From: Nocardia vaccinii NBRC 15922
GTDB taxonomy: Bacteria > Actinomycetota > Actinomycetes > Mycobacteriales > Mycobacteriaceae
Assembly (NCBI RefSeq): GCF_001613305.1
Contig: NZ_BDCC01000076.1
Location: forward strand, 1-62,947
DNA length: 62,947 bases
Direction: 5' to 3'
The position numbers and the translations under genes are program-made. The notes below the pieces were generated by a model. That model was not told where the DNA came from. It ran no database searches and worked only from the letters and a program-made list of their open reading frames with translations. Of the stretch, positions 1 to 9,078 are shown one piece after another. Numbering within the stretch: the first letter of the stretch is position 1; each line of letters begins with the position of its first letter.

Positions 1-2274
1 GGAATATCCCGGGTGATCTCCTCGGCACCCAATTTCGTGTCTCGCGCATCGACTTCGTGCTCCTCGATGTGGATCGAGGTGAGCACGTCCTCCTCCACGA
101 GGCGCTGCGACAGGATGATCGCGTCCTCATAGTTGTAACCCTCCCACGGCATCACCGCGACCAGGAGATTCTTACCCAGCGCCATCTCACCGTTCTCGGT
201 ACTGGGCCCGTCGGCAAGCACCTGCCCCGGCTCCACCCGCTGGTCCTCGTCCACGATCGGACGCTGATTCGAGCAGGTGCCCTGATTCGTCCGGCTGAAC
301 TTGTGCATCCGATACGAACGCCGGGTGCCGTCGTCGTGCATGACGGTGACGAAGTCGGCCGAAACCTCTTCCACCACACCGGCTTTCTCGTTCACCACGA
401 CATCGCCGGCATCGATCGCCGCCCGCAGTTCCATACCGGTGCCGACCAGCGGCGACTCGGAACGGATCAGCGGCACGGCCTGTTTCTGCATGTTCGCGCC
501 CATCAGCGCGCGGTTCGCGTCGTCGTGCTCGAGGAACGGGATCATCGCCGTCGCGACCGACACCATCTGGCGCGGCGAGACGTCCATGTAGGTCGACCAA
601 TCCCGGATCGACCAGCTCGACCTCGGAATCCTTGCGGCGCACCAGAACTCGCGAGGAGGTGAAACGCCCCTCGGCATCGAGCGGCTCGTTCGCCTGCGCG
701 ACGACGTGCCTGTCCTCCTGATCGGCGGACAGATAGTCGACCTGGTCCGTCACGTGGCCGTCGACGACCCTGCGGTACGGAGTCTCGATGAATCCGAACG
801 GGTTGACCCGCGCGTACACCGACAGATAGCCGATCAGACCGATATTCGGCCCCTCGGGCGTCTCGATCGGGCACATCCGGCCGTAGTGGCTGTAATGCAC
901 GTCGCGCACCTCGAGGCCCGCCCGTTCGCGGGTCAGGCCGCCCGGCCCCAGCGCCGAGAGGCGACGTTTCTGGGTGAGGCTCGCGAGCGGATTGCGTTCG
1001 TCCAGGAAGGTCGAGGACTGCGAGGTGCCGAAGAACTCGCGGATCGCAGCCACCACCGGACGGATGTTCATCAGCGTCTGCGGGGTGATCGCCTCGACGT
1101 CCTGCGTGGTCATGCGTTCACGGACCACGCGCTCCATGCGGGACAGACCCAACCGGATCTGGTTCTGGATGAGTTCACCGATGGTCCGCAACCGGCGATT
1201 GCCGAAATGGTCGATATCGTCGACCTCGACCGGCACCTTCTGTCCGCCGGGCGCGGTCATCGTCGCATCGCCCGCATGCAGATGCAGCAGATATTCGATG
1301 ATCGCGGCGATGTCCTGTTCGGTGAGCACCCGACCGCCCTCGGCGGCGGGCTGGAGGCCGAGTTTGCTGGTGACCTTGTGCCGCCCGACGCGGGCCAGGT
1401 CGTAGCGCTTGTCCTTGAAGAACAGGTTCTCCAGCAGGGCCTGCGCAGACTCCTTCGTGGGTGGCTCACCCGGGCGCAGCTTGCGGTGGATGTCCAGCAG
1501 CGCCTCGTCGGTGCCCGCCGTATTGTCCTTCTCCAGGGAGGTCATCATGATCTCGGAGAAGCCGAAGCGCTCGGTGATCTGCTCGGCGCTCCAGCCGAGC
1601 GCCTTGAGCAGAACCGTCACCGGCTGACGACGCTTGCGGTCGATGCGGACCCCGATGGTGTCGCGTTTGTCGATATCGAATTCCAGCCAGGCGCCGCGAC
1701 TCGGGATGACGCGGGCACTGTGCAGCGTCTTCTCGGTCGCCTTGTCGACGGATTCGTCGAAGTACACGCCGGGCGAACGCACCAGCTGTGAGACGATAAC
1801 CCGTTCGGTGCCATTGACCACGAATGTGCCGCGGTCGGTCATCATCGGAAAATCGCCCATGAAAACCGTTTGGGACTTGATCTCGCCGGTGTTGTTGTTG
1901 ATGAACTCCGCGGTGACGAACAGCGGGGCCGCGTAGGTCAGATCCTTGTCCTTACATTCCTCGACCGAGGCCTTGACCTCCTCGAAACGGGGATCGGACA
2001 GGGATAGCGACATCGTCGCGGCGAAGTCCTCGATCGGGCTGAGCTCCTCGAGCACCTCCTCCAGGCCCCCCAGGGCCGACTCTCCCGCGGCCCTGGCCCG
2101 TTCCCGCCATGCCCGACCGCCGGTCAGCCAGTCGAACGACTCGGTCTGAATGGCCAGCAAATCCGGAATCGCAAGGGGTTCACGGAGTTTGGCGAACGAA
2201 ACCCGTGTGGGCGCGCCCGGAATCCGGGCCGCGGGCCGCACGGTATCGACTTCGGTCTGACTCGAGACTGCCAA
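1..2274 (-). CDS. rpoB: RNA polymerase beta subunit, rpoB2-like, partial and frameshifted
   Basis: This is the N-terminal part of the RNA polymerase beta subunit; the gene runs off the left edge. The start is TTG at 2274, preceded by GGAAGGA about 7 nt upstream. It gives a protein beginning LAVSSQTEV, like mycobacterial RpoB, which also uses TTG. The rifampicin region (residues 416-442) reads GTSQSSTFLDERNPLASLTQ before KRRLSAL. It differs from the usual actinobacterial sequence at several sites, including Gln435 where E. coli has His526. Ser440 (E. coli Ser531) is kept. After GLVD (about residue 560) one extra base at 591/592 shifts the frame. Reading resumes perfectly as YMDVSPRQMVSVATAM and stays open to position 1. 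The divergent rifampicin region and a slipin rather than rplJ-rplL upstream suggest the Nocardia rpoB2 paralogue. The frameshift could be a sequencing error or real decay of a dispensable copy. Confidence 0.9.
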
Positions 2275-2611
2275 GATACGTCCTTCCAGCACCTCGCGGC
2301 GACCACGCCGTACGTGGGCGTCGCGGTATCTGCTCGTCCTGTGGGCTGCATTCCTCATGGCGCACCGTGCCGGATACCGACCTAACCTGACTCGACACCA
2401 ACGGGCGGAAAGCGACACGCAGACAGTGCGGCTTTCCGCAGTCAATTCATTTTCGAGAGCTGGACAGCATGCGCCCCGGCGCGAAATCCAAAATTACACC
2501 CGAAACGACTCGATGTCGAGGGCAGAAACATACAGACACCGCAATGCGAATGCCTTTTCTCTTTCAATAATGACATCCGGATATGCGGCTCGTCAAGGAG
2601 GTTTCGGCGGG
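2275..2611. other. Intergenic region upstream of rpoB-like gene
   Basis: About 340 bp without a recognisable gene, lying between the rpoB start and the slipin stop. It is clearly richer in A and T than its surroundings around 2445-2580, which fits a promoter region for rpoB reading leftwards. A 12-bp palindrome (CTCGA-TG-TCGAG) sits at 2509-2520. No ribosomal protein gene is present. Confidence 0.4.
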
Positions 2612-3556
2612 TCATTCGTCGAGCCCGGGCCGAACAGTCGCATCCTCGCGGGCGGGGCCCGGCTGCAGGATCTCGATGGTGTCGGCCTTGGTGCGGGGCT
2701 GCTGTTCGAGGTCCGCGCCGGCTTTCTCGGCACTCGCCGCCTGCGGGGACGAGTCCGGTTCCGCGGACTTGCCGGGCTCCGCGGCTGCATCGCCCGGTGT
2801 CGAACGCTCCAGGAAGCGCAGCAGTTCGACCGGGAAGGGCAGGACCAGCGTGGAATTCTTCTCCGCGGCGACCTCCACCACGGTTTGCAGCAGGCGAAGT
2901 TGCAGTGCGGCGGGTGCGGCCGCCATCGTCTCACCCGCGTCGGCCAATTTCTGCGAGGCCTGCAATTCGCCCTCGGCGGTGATGACCCTGGCCCGGCGTT
3001 CACGTTCGGCCTCGGCCTGCCGCGACATCGAGCGCTTCATCGATTCGGGCAGGGCCACATCCTTGATCTCCACCCGGTCGATGTGCACGCCCCAGGACAG
3101 CGCCGGGCTGTCGATCATGAGCTCGAGGCCCCGATTGAGGTGCTCCCGGTTGGACAGCAGATCGTCCAGATCGCTCTTGCCGATGATCGAGCGCAGCGAG
3201 GTCTGTGCCACCTGCGCGATGGCGAACAGGTAATCCTGCACGTCGACCACGGCCTGCACCGGATCGACCACCCGGAAGTACACGACCGCGTCCACCCGCA
3301 CGGTGACGTTGTCGCGAGTGATGCCCTCCTGCCCCGGCACCGGCATGGTGACGATCTGCACCGGCACCTTGCGCATCCGATCCACCCCGGGAATCAGCAC
3401 CCGCAACCCGGGCTCGCGCACCTCGCGCACCCGCCCGAACCGGAACACCACCCCCCGCTCGAACTGCTCGACCACCCGCATACTCGCCCCGAACGCGATC
3501 CCGGCCAGCACCACCCCCGCCCCCACCACGACGCCGAAAATGCCCAAGATGTCCAT
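2612..3556 (-). CDS. Slipin / SPFH-domain (stomatin-like) membrane protein
   Basis: A 314-residue protein of the stomatin/slipin (SPFH, band 7) family, which forms membrane-anchored oligomeric scaffolds. Residues 1-25 form one N-terminal membrane segment (MDILGIFGVVVGAGVVLAGI). The SPFH core follows, with typical stretches such as QFERGVVFRFGRV, PGLRVLIPGVDRM and RDNVTVRVDAVVYFRV. The alanine- and glutamate-rich coiled-coil AEAERERRARVITAEGE comes after that, then a low-complexity Pro/Glu-rich tail of about 60 residues. The ATG at 3556 is chosen because it begins at the membrane anchor; the frame stays open upstream to about 4009, but those codons look non-native. No NfeD partner gene is adjacent, although slipins often have one. 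Confidence 0.85.
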   Translation of the reverse strand: MDILGIFGVVVGAGVVLAGIAFGASMRVVEQFERGVVFRFGRVREVREPGLRVLIPGVDRMRKVPVQIVTMPVPGQEGITRDNVTVRVDAVVYFRVVDPVQAVVDVQDYLFAIAQVAQTSLRSIIGKSDLDDLLSNREHLNRGLELMIDSPALSWGVHIDRVEIKDVALPESMKRSMSRQAEAERERRARVITAEGELQASQKLADAGETMAAAPAALQLRLLQTVVEVAAEKNSTLVLPFPVELLRFLERSTPGDAAAEPGKSAEPDSSPQAASAEKAGADLEQQPRTKADTIEILQPGPAREDATVRPGLDE

Positions 3557-4012
3557 ATCGCACCGCCACGCGAACCGCCCGGCACACGGAAGAGACCGGG
3601 CCCTGCATCGATCATGGCACCGGGGCGACGCACGTGCATCGGACCGCCACAAACATCCGTTAAGACCCTTGGAAGGCCGGCTGCGCAGAATTCCGAGCAG
3701 AAGCGACGAATCCCACGTCGGACATCGGCGCATGTCACCGGCGGGCTGCCGCCCTGGCAGATCGTGGGCTCCGAACTCCTCACCTGCACAGCGACTTCCG
3801 GCCGTATCCACGATCCGAACCTGGTCCTCGCCTATGCCGCGCCGGCGGTGCACATCGCGGAACTGCTGGGCCGCTGAGCCCGCGTCGGACGCGGGTCGCA
3901 TCGCGCGCTCCGCATGAGCATCGACGACGACCGCCACGTCTCGAGGGCCGGTGCGACGCCCGCGACGGCGAGCGGCGAAATCCCGCCCAGCACTCACGCC
4001 GAACGGCACAAT
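3557..4012. other. Intergenic region between slipin and D,D-carboxypeptidase
   Basis: About 455 bp between divergently transcribed genes, expected to hold both promoters. A plus-strand frame ending at 3877 reads GSELLTCTATSGRIH and then DPNLVLAYAAPAVHIAELL. That is more protein-like than chance and could be the end of a small gene or of a decayed gene. No start with a ribosome binding site or family match could be assigned. Confidence 0.3.
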
Positions 4013-4930
4013 ATGCCGATGCGATCATTTGCCCGAGCGATGCTGGCTGCCGCCTCCGGACTGCTCCTCATCGCACCCGGCCCGGCTGTTGCCGCACCCG
4101 CCGCGAACGTCTCGCGCACCTGGTTGCCCACCATATCCGCGGAGCCGGACGGTGTGCGGGCGCCGTTCGCCGAGCTCGCGGACGGGAAGACCGGCGCGGT
4201 GCGCTGGTCGCGACAGCCGAATACCCGGGCCCCGATGGGCAGTATCACGAAGGTGATGACCGCGCTGGTCGTCCTGGAGGCGGGTGATCTGGATCGAGCC
4301 ATCAGCGTGCCGCAGGCGATCATCGCCTACGACCGCGAATACGACGGCAGCACCGCGGGCCTGGTCCCCGGCGAGGTGCTGACTGCCAGACAGTTGCTCT
4401 ACGCGATGATGCTCCCCTCCGGCTGCGATGCCGCCTACACCCTCGCCGAAGCGTACGGCCCCGGCCAAGCCGCGTTCATCGCCGAGATGAACGCCACCGC
4501 GGCTCGCCTGGGCCTGGCGAACACCCATTTCACCGACCCGAGCGGCCTGCCCGCCCCGACCGGCTACTCCACCTATTCCACCCCGGCCGACCTGGTGAAA
4601 CTCGGTATGCACGCGATGGATTCGCCCCTGTTCCGCGGCATCGTCGGCACGCAGACCTACCACCAGCCCGCCGGCCCCGCCAACCGCGACCACATCTGGC
4701 GCACAACGAATCTCCTGCTCCGGGACTACCCCGGCACCATCGGCGTCAAGACCGGTTCCACCGACGCCGCGGGCACCTGCCTGCTGTTCGAAACGGTCCG
4801 AGCAGGCCAACCCCTCATCGGTGTAGTCCTGCACAGCTCCCCCGCCAGCGACGCAGCCGCCGAGTCCGACGCGCAACACATGCTCGACTGGGGCTTCGGG
4901 CCGATCCTGAGCCTCATCCCGATCCCTTGA
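4013..4930 (+). CDS. D-alanyl-D-alanine carboxypeptidase (peptidase S11, DacB-like)
   Basis: A 305-residue secreted penicillin-binding protein of the S11 family that trims the terminal D-Ala from peptidoglycan stem peptides. A signal peptide covers about residues 1-28 (FARAMLAAASGLLLIAPGPA). The active-site motifs are in order: SITK at 77-80 (nucleophile Ser77), SGC at 136-138 in place of the classical SxN, and KTG at 246-248. The Cys in the second motif is, from memory, common in actinobacterial members. The ATG at 4013 (MPMRSF) is preferred because the signal peptide begins there; an upstream ATG at 3914 would add 33 non-signal residues. It is monocistronic and diverges from the slipin. Confidence 0.9.
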   Translation: MPMRSFARAMLAAASGLLLIAPGPAVAAPAANVSRTWLPTISAEPDGVRAPFAELADGKTGAVRWSRQPNTRAPMGSITKVMTALVVLEAGDLDRAISVPQAIIAYDREYDGSTAGLVPGEVLTARQLLYAMMLPSGCDAAYTLAEAYGPGQAAFIAEMNATAARLGLANTHFTDPSGLPAPTGYSTYSTPADLVKLGMHAMDSPLFRGIVGTQTYHQPAGPANRDHIWRTTNLLLRDYPGTIGVKTGSTDAAGTCLLFETVRAGQPLIGVVLHSSPASDAAAESDAQHMLDWGFGPILSLIPIP

Positions 4931-5080
4931 CGTAACCCGAATACGTTGCGTGGCAACCGGAATTGATGAGCAGCATCACTTACCGCGCAATGTATCTCGT
5001 CCTCGCACAGAAGCGGCGAACATGTCTCCATTGCCGGGCCTCTACCGTGATTCGATCCGATCGCATTGCGCTGCCCGACG

Positions 5081-5659
5081 TTACGAGTGCCCAGCCGTCG
5101 TGGAGCCGCGCAGCCAATCGGCGAGATCGGCGAAGTCGGTGTCCAACAGCCCGCACATACCGTCGACCCGATGAAGGAGGGCCCGGCCTGAATGATTACC
5201 GCGAACCCATTTCTCGTCCTGATCCCTGATCTCGTCATCGATCCAGATGAACGGGCGACCGGCCGCGAGATCGACCAAAGCTCTTGTCTTCCAATGTAGT
5301 CCGTCCGGAAAATAGTCACCTTCGGGATACTCGGGCAAGGTCACCACGGGCAGATGCGGCAGCCCGAGAATCGGCGCGATGACGAGGTTCGCGTCCTCGG
5401 CCCACCCCGTAGCCCAGATCAGTTCACATCCCAAGGCCAGCAGTCGTTCGCCGAGAGCACCGCTGACCCGAGACAGTGCGGGGTTGATCGGCTGCTGCCA
5501 GATGGACCAATCCACCTCGCCCGCAAGCTCATCGACAGCATCGTACGGAAGCACCGTCCCGTCGACGTCCAGGAACAACAACGCTCGATCCACGCCGGTC
5601 GCCACGAAACCAGTCTGCGGCCCGACCGGCACGGCCCGCGCCGATTCGGCGAAGGTCAC
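5081..5659 (-). CDS. HAD-like hydrolase
   Basis: A 192-residue HAD-superfamily protein. The nucleophile motif DVDGT is at residues 31-35 (LLFLDVDGTVLPYD). A probable acidic motif, FIWIDDEIRD, lies near residue 145, and WKTRALVDLAAGR contains a likely motif III lysine. The substrate is unknown; proteins of this shape are called hypothetical HAD phosphatases. The GTG start at 5659 overlaps the stop of the upstream SDR gene by 4 bp (GTGA), which points to translational coupling and supports this start. The two genes form an operon that is probably controlled by the divergent TetR. Confidence 0.8.
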   Translation of the reverse strand: MTFAESARAVPVGPQTGFVATGVDRALLFLDVDGTVLPYDAVDELAGEVDWSIWQQPINPALSRVSGALGERLLALGCELIWATGWAEDANLVIAPILGLPHLPVVTLPEYPEGDYFPDGLHWKTRALVDLAAGRPFIWIDDEIRDQDEKWVRGNHSGRALLHRVDGMCGLLDTDFADLADWLRGSTTAGHS

Positions 5660-6627
5660 AGCTCGAGCGTCGCGAGTGACACCGACCAGAGCTCACGCGC
5701 GGAGTCCGGGTCCAGGGCCCATTGCTTGACGCCGTGACTGTGGGCGGTGAGGTCGGCATCGTCGGGGACGGTATACGCCTCGCGGCAGTCGTCGAGGTAG
5801 CGCCCGCCGGTCGACTCGAACTCCGGGGCAATGGCCGCCACCACAGTGGTTGCCGCACCTTGCTCGACGGATTTGTACGTGAACACGCCGGCGGCTTCGG
5901 CGGCGTCGAGTGATTCGCGCTGCCGCCGCGTGAAGTTCCGCTGCAACCCGGTCCTGATCCCCCCGGGATTGACCGCGTTGGCGACGATGCGATCTGCGGC
6001 CCACCGCCTCGTAGCCTCGACGGCGAAGAGTGAATTCGCCGTCTTGGACTGGGCATACGCGATTTGCGGATCGTATGCCCGGTGTTCGAAGTGGATGTCG
6101 TCGAAGTCGACCGGGGCGCGCATATGCGCGGTGGAGCTCACCGCCACGATTCGGGCGGCGCCACGATCCGCCGCGCCACCGGCCAGGGCGGGGTGCAGCA
6201 AGTGGGCGAGCGCGAAGTGGCCCAGGTGATTGGTCGCGAACTGAAGCTCCCAGCCCTGCTCGTTTCGTTCCAGGCCCGAGGTGACCAGCCCGGCGTTGTT
6301 GACCAGCAGGTGCAGCGGGCCGTCCCAGCCCCGCGCGAAACGGGCCACGCTGCCCGTGTCGGCCAGGTCGACAGCGGCCACCGCGGGACGCGAATGCGCA
6401 CCGCGGGAGGCGATGCGGTCGGCCACGCGTGCGCCCGCGGAGATATCGCGTACGGCGAGGGTGACCTCCGCGCCTGCGACCGCGAGGACCCGGGCGGTCT
6501 CTGCCCCGAGCCCCGAGGACGCACCGGTTACCACCGCTCGCAGCCCGCGTAGGTCGACACCGGCAGCTACATCGTCGGCGGTGCTCGAACCGTCGAAGCG
6601 TGTGGTGATGAGTGGATCTCGGGTCAT
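5656..6627 (-). CDS. Short-chain dehydrogenase/reductase (retinol-dehydrogenase-like)
   Basis: A 323-residue SDR oxidoreductase. The nucleotide-binding motif TGASSGLG is at residues 34-41, NNAG at 110-113, the catalytic Ser in AVSSTAH near 164, and YAQSK at 191-195. The stretch FATNHLGHFAL is typical of the retinol dehydrogenase/WW-oxidoreductase-like subgroup. The ATG at 6627 has a strong AGGAGG ribosome site. It is the first gene of an operon with the HAD hydrolase. The divergent TetR gene and the palindrome between them suggest that a small molecule related to the SDR substrate induces the pair. The true substrate cannot be read from sequence. Confidence 0.9.
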   Translation of the reverse strand: MTRDPLITTRFDGSSTADDVAAGVDLRGLRAVVTGASSGLGAETARVLAVAGAEVTLAVRDISAGARVADRIASRGAHSRPAVAAVDLADTGSVARFARGWDGPLHLLVNNAGLVTSGLERNEQGWELQFATNHLGHFALAHLLHPALAGGAADRGAARIVAVSSTAHMRAPVDFDDIHFEHRAYDPQIAYAQSKTANSLFAVEATRRWAADRIVANAVNPGGIRTGLQRNFTRRQRESLDAAEAAGVFTYKSVEQGAATTVVAAIAPEFESTGGRYLDDCREAYTVPDDADLTAHSHGVKQWALDPDSARELWSVSLATLEL

Positions 6628-6663
6628 CGGAATCCTCCTGTCGGCACGGCGGACGCCGCCACT

Positions 6664-6697
6664 GCACTTTACAATTTTTACATACTTTGTAAAGTGC
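6664..6697. promoter_or_regulatory. Palindromic TetR operator candidate
   Basis: Perfect 11-bp arms GCACTTTACAA and TTGTAAAGTGC separated by 12 bp of AT-rich sequence, placed between the divergent SDR (start 6627) and TetR (start 6723) genes. The position and symmetry fit an operator that represses both directions. The AT-rich centre may also contain promoter elements. Confidence 0.7.
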
Positions 6698-6722
6698 GTC
6701 CATGACCAGATAGAGTGTGCAG

Positions 6723-7313
6723 ATGAACGCCACCAACGTGGACACACCGGACCCGCATCCCACGGACGGCGGACGGCGCGAGCAGGTGCTCGCCGCGGCA
6801 CTCGACACCTTTGTGCGGTACGGCTATCGAAAGACGTCGATGGAGGACGTCGCTCGCGCCGCCGACATCTCACGTCCCGGCCTGTACCTGCTGTTCGGTT
6901 CCAAACAAGAGCTGTTCACCGCCGCCGTCACGGATGCCCTGAACCGCAGCATCGCCGCGGTCGGCGAGGTGCTCGCCGACACGACCCGGCCATCCCGCGA
7001 CCGGCTCCTGGACGCGTTCGACCAGTGGACCGGTCGCTACATCGGCGTGATGAGCGGCGAGGTCCACACCATGGCGGAGGAATACGCGGACCTGCTCGGG
7101 CCCGCCGTGACCGAGTTTCCCTCGCGATTCGCCGCGCTCCTGGATGCTTCCCTGGCCGAATCGACGGACACCGCCATCGCACCCCGGTCGACCGCCGTGG
7201 CGCAGACTTTGATCAGCACGTCGATCGGAATCAAGCAGCAGGTCACCACCCGCGAGGCGTTTCTGGAGCGGCTGGCTGTCGCCATCGACCTGATCGTGGC
7301 GCACGGATCATGA
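6723..7313 (+). CDS. TetR/AcrR-family transcriptional regulator
   Basis: A 196-residue TetR-type repressor. The N-terminal helix-turn-helix is clear: LAAALDTFVRYGYRKTSMED followed by VARAADISRPGLYLLFGSKQ. The C-terminal ligand-binding domain has no recognisable specificity. The ATG at 6723 and an in-frame GTG at 6717 are both possible starts. It is divergent from the SDR-HAD operon, with a perfect palindrome between them, so it probably controls that operon and itself. Its stop codon shares the 6-bp palindrome TCATGA (7308-7313) with the stop of the converging SDR gene. Confidence 0.9.
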   Translation: MNATNVDTPDPHPTDGGRREQVLAAALDTFVRYGYRKTSMEDVARAADISRPGLYLLFGSKQELFTAAVTDALNRSIAAVGEVLADTTRPSRDRLLDAFDQWTGRYIGVMSGEVHTMAEEYADLLGPAVTEFPSRFAALLDASLAESTDTAIAPRSTAVAQTLISTSIGIKQQVTTREAFLERLAVAIDLIVAHGS

Positions 7314-8246
7314 CCGCAGCGGCGCGGTGACGTCTGCGAACGGATCGGTGCCGGTGAGAGTCGAACTCGCGGACCAGAGTTCGGCAGCGGTGCCGGGATC
7401 GGTCATATGTGCGTGCGGTGTTTCCCGGTGCGGTTGTCCGCGCAGGCCGAAAACCCTTGGGCCCCAGAGTTGCCCGCCGACCATCTCGGAGTCCACAACG
7501 GCTCGGACGATGCTTTCCGCGCCCATGTGCTTACCGTGCACCATGACCGCCGCGGGCAGCCCGCGCAGGCGCTGGGTGGTGGTGCGTACGAACAACGGCG
7601 GCCGCGACGGGGTCAGTGAATCCAATGCGCCGCCGGGATGGGCGACGATGCCGGCCGTATCGATGCCGTGTGCGCGCAGCCGACGATCCAGTTCGAAGCC
7701 GAACAGCATCTGGGCCAGTTTCGACCGCCCGTAGCTGCGAGCGGGCCGATAATCGTGCTCGGACTGAAGGTCGGTGAGATCCAGCCGTTCCGATCGCGCG
7801 GCGAAGCTGCCCACCGTGACCACCCGGCCGCGCCCCGCCGCGACCAGCTTCGGCGCCAGGTGAGCGACCAGCGCGAAATGCCCGAGATGGTTTGTCGCGA
7901 ACATCAATTCGTGTCCCTGGGCACTCAGCCGACGGTCGGGACCGTCGAGCGCGACACCCGCATTGAGCACGACCGCGTCCAGCCTGCCGACACCGAGCGC
8001 ATCCACCGCCGCAGGCAGCGAGGCCAGATCCGCCAGGTCCATCCGCACGCACCCCAATCGAGCATCCGGGACCCGCTCGCGAATCGCGCTCACCGCCACC
8101 TCCCCCTTGCCGGTGTCCCGACAGCCGAGCAGCACGGTGGCGCCGACCGCCGCAAGCTGCTCAGCGACGAAATACCCGATCCCCGCACTCGCCCCGGTAA
8201 CCAGAACTGTCTTCCCCTCGGCGCGACAACCGCCATCCCACGTCAT
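7308..8246 (-). CDS. Short-chain dehydrogenase/reductase
   Basis: A 312-residue SDR protein with TGASAGIG near residue 18, a variant LNAG motif, FATNHLGHFAL and the catalytic YGRSK. It resembles the oxidoreductase at 5656-6627 (retinol-dehydrogenase-like group) but is clearly diverged, so it is not a recent duplicate. The ATG at 8246 (MTWDGGCR) is chosen because the SDR fold begins shortly after; the frame stays open to 8297. It converges on the TetR gene with a shared stop region and no room for a terminator. Confidence 0.85.
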   Translation of the reverse strand: MTWDGGCRAEGKTVLVTGASAGIGYFVAEQLAAVGATVLLGCRDTGKGEVAVSAIRERVPDARLGCVRMDLADLASLPAAVDALGVGRLDAVVLNAGVALDGPDRRLSAQGHELMFATNHLGHFALVAHLAPKLVAAGRGRVVTVGSFAARSERLDLTDLQSEHDYRPARSYGRSKLAQMLFGFELDRRLRAHGIDTAGIVAHPGGALDSLTPSRPPLFVRTTTQRLRGLPAAVMVHGKHMGAESIVRAVVDSEMVGGQLWGPRVFGLRGQPHRETPHAHMTDPGTAAELWSASSTLTGTDPFADVTAPLRS

Positions 8247-8388
8247 GCGCCCACTCTGCAGACGACCGCTTGCACCACCCTCACACACGACTTGCACGCA
8301 GCCCTGCGGGTTCGCTCAGCGAGGCATGCGACCCGCGCAGAATCACGCTCGGCGCGCCCTCACTCAGGCGCACCCTCGCGTAGCGGTG

Positions 8389-8724
8389 CTAACTCGTAGG
8401 CGCACAGACGTGGGCGATCACGTCCACCAGCCCCGGCTGGTTATCAGGCTCGATCACCCCATGAGCACAGTGGTACCGCTTGGCAGCCGAGGGCTGAGGA
8501 TCGCTGTTCACGATGTTCAGCGGTCCGATATCACCGGGGTCCACCTTGCCCTGCCCCCGGCAGACGAAGCCGTGGAGTTCGGCACCGTTGTCCACGAGGT
8601 GCTGGCAGGTGAAGGCCTCGGCGTCGCCGGGACCGGCGTCGGCCGCTGGGGCCCATATCGTGAAGACAGCCGCGGCGGCGGGGAAAACTGACAGGATCGC
8701 GCGGGACGAGCGGGACATGTTCAT
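8389..8724 (-). CDS. Small secreted protein, function unknown
   Basis: A 111-residue protein with a clean signal peptide (residues 1 to about 30, ending near APAADA). The mature region holds four cysteines (TCQHL, VCRG, HCAH, VCAP), which suggests two disulfides. The ATG at 8724 follows GAGGAGG at good spacing; the frame is open further upstream, but the secretion signal starts here. No family was recognised. It is probably a short exported protein of the kind common in Nocardia and mycobacteria. Confidence 0.65.
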   Translation of the reverse strand: MNMSRSSRAILSVFPAAAAVFTIWAPAADAGPGDAEAFTCQHLVDNGAELHGFVCRGQGKVDPGDIGPLNIVNSDPQPSAAKRYHCAHGVIEPDNQPGLVDVIAHVCAPTS

Positions 8725-9078
8725 GATCGACCTCCTCGTGTCGTACCGGTCGGAAACCGTCACACCGAAACCGAGCAGACGGCGAAACGCACTGGTCGAG
8801 ACCGCCGAAGGTTTCACCACGCACAACGCGGCCCGCTCCAGCGATCACCGCGAACGACCGTAGGTTGAAGAGCCTGGCACGCCCGGCGTGACCGGTCGGC
8901 CCGGCATGTCGGGACGTCGAAGCCGATATTCTGCTCCAGCCGTAACCATGCGTCGCCCGACCGCGGAAACGGCCGAGCGGCGGAGGCCCCGAGGGCCGGC
9001 CAGGATGCCCTGAGGTAGTTCACATCGAAACGCTATGTGGACCGTAGAAAGCAGATGCGACCCAAGACGTCGATACCA

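Noticed and set aside
2357..3877. Long open frame (506 codons) on the plus strand across the slipin gene
   Set aside because: Antisense shadow of the slipin: composition is His/Arg-rich and it has no family-like sequence; only the tail near 3770-3877 looks protein-like and is noted separately.
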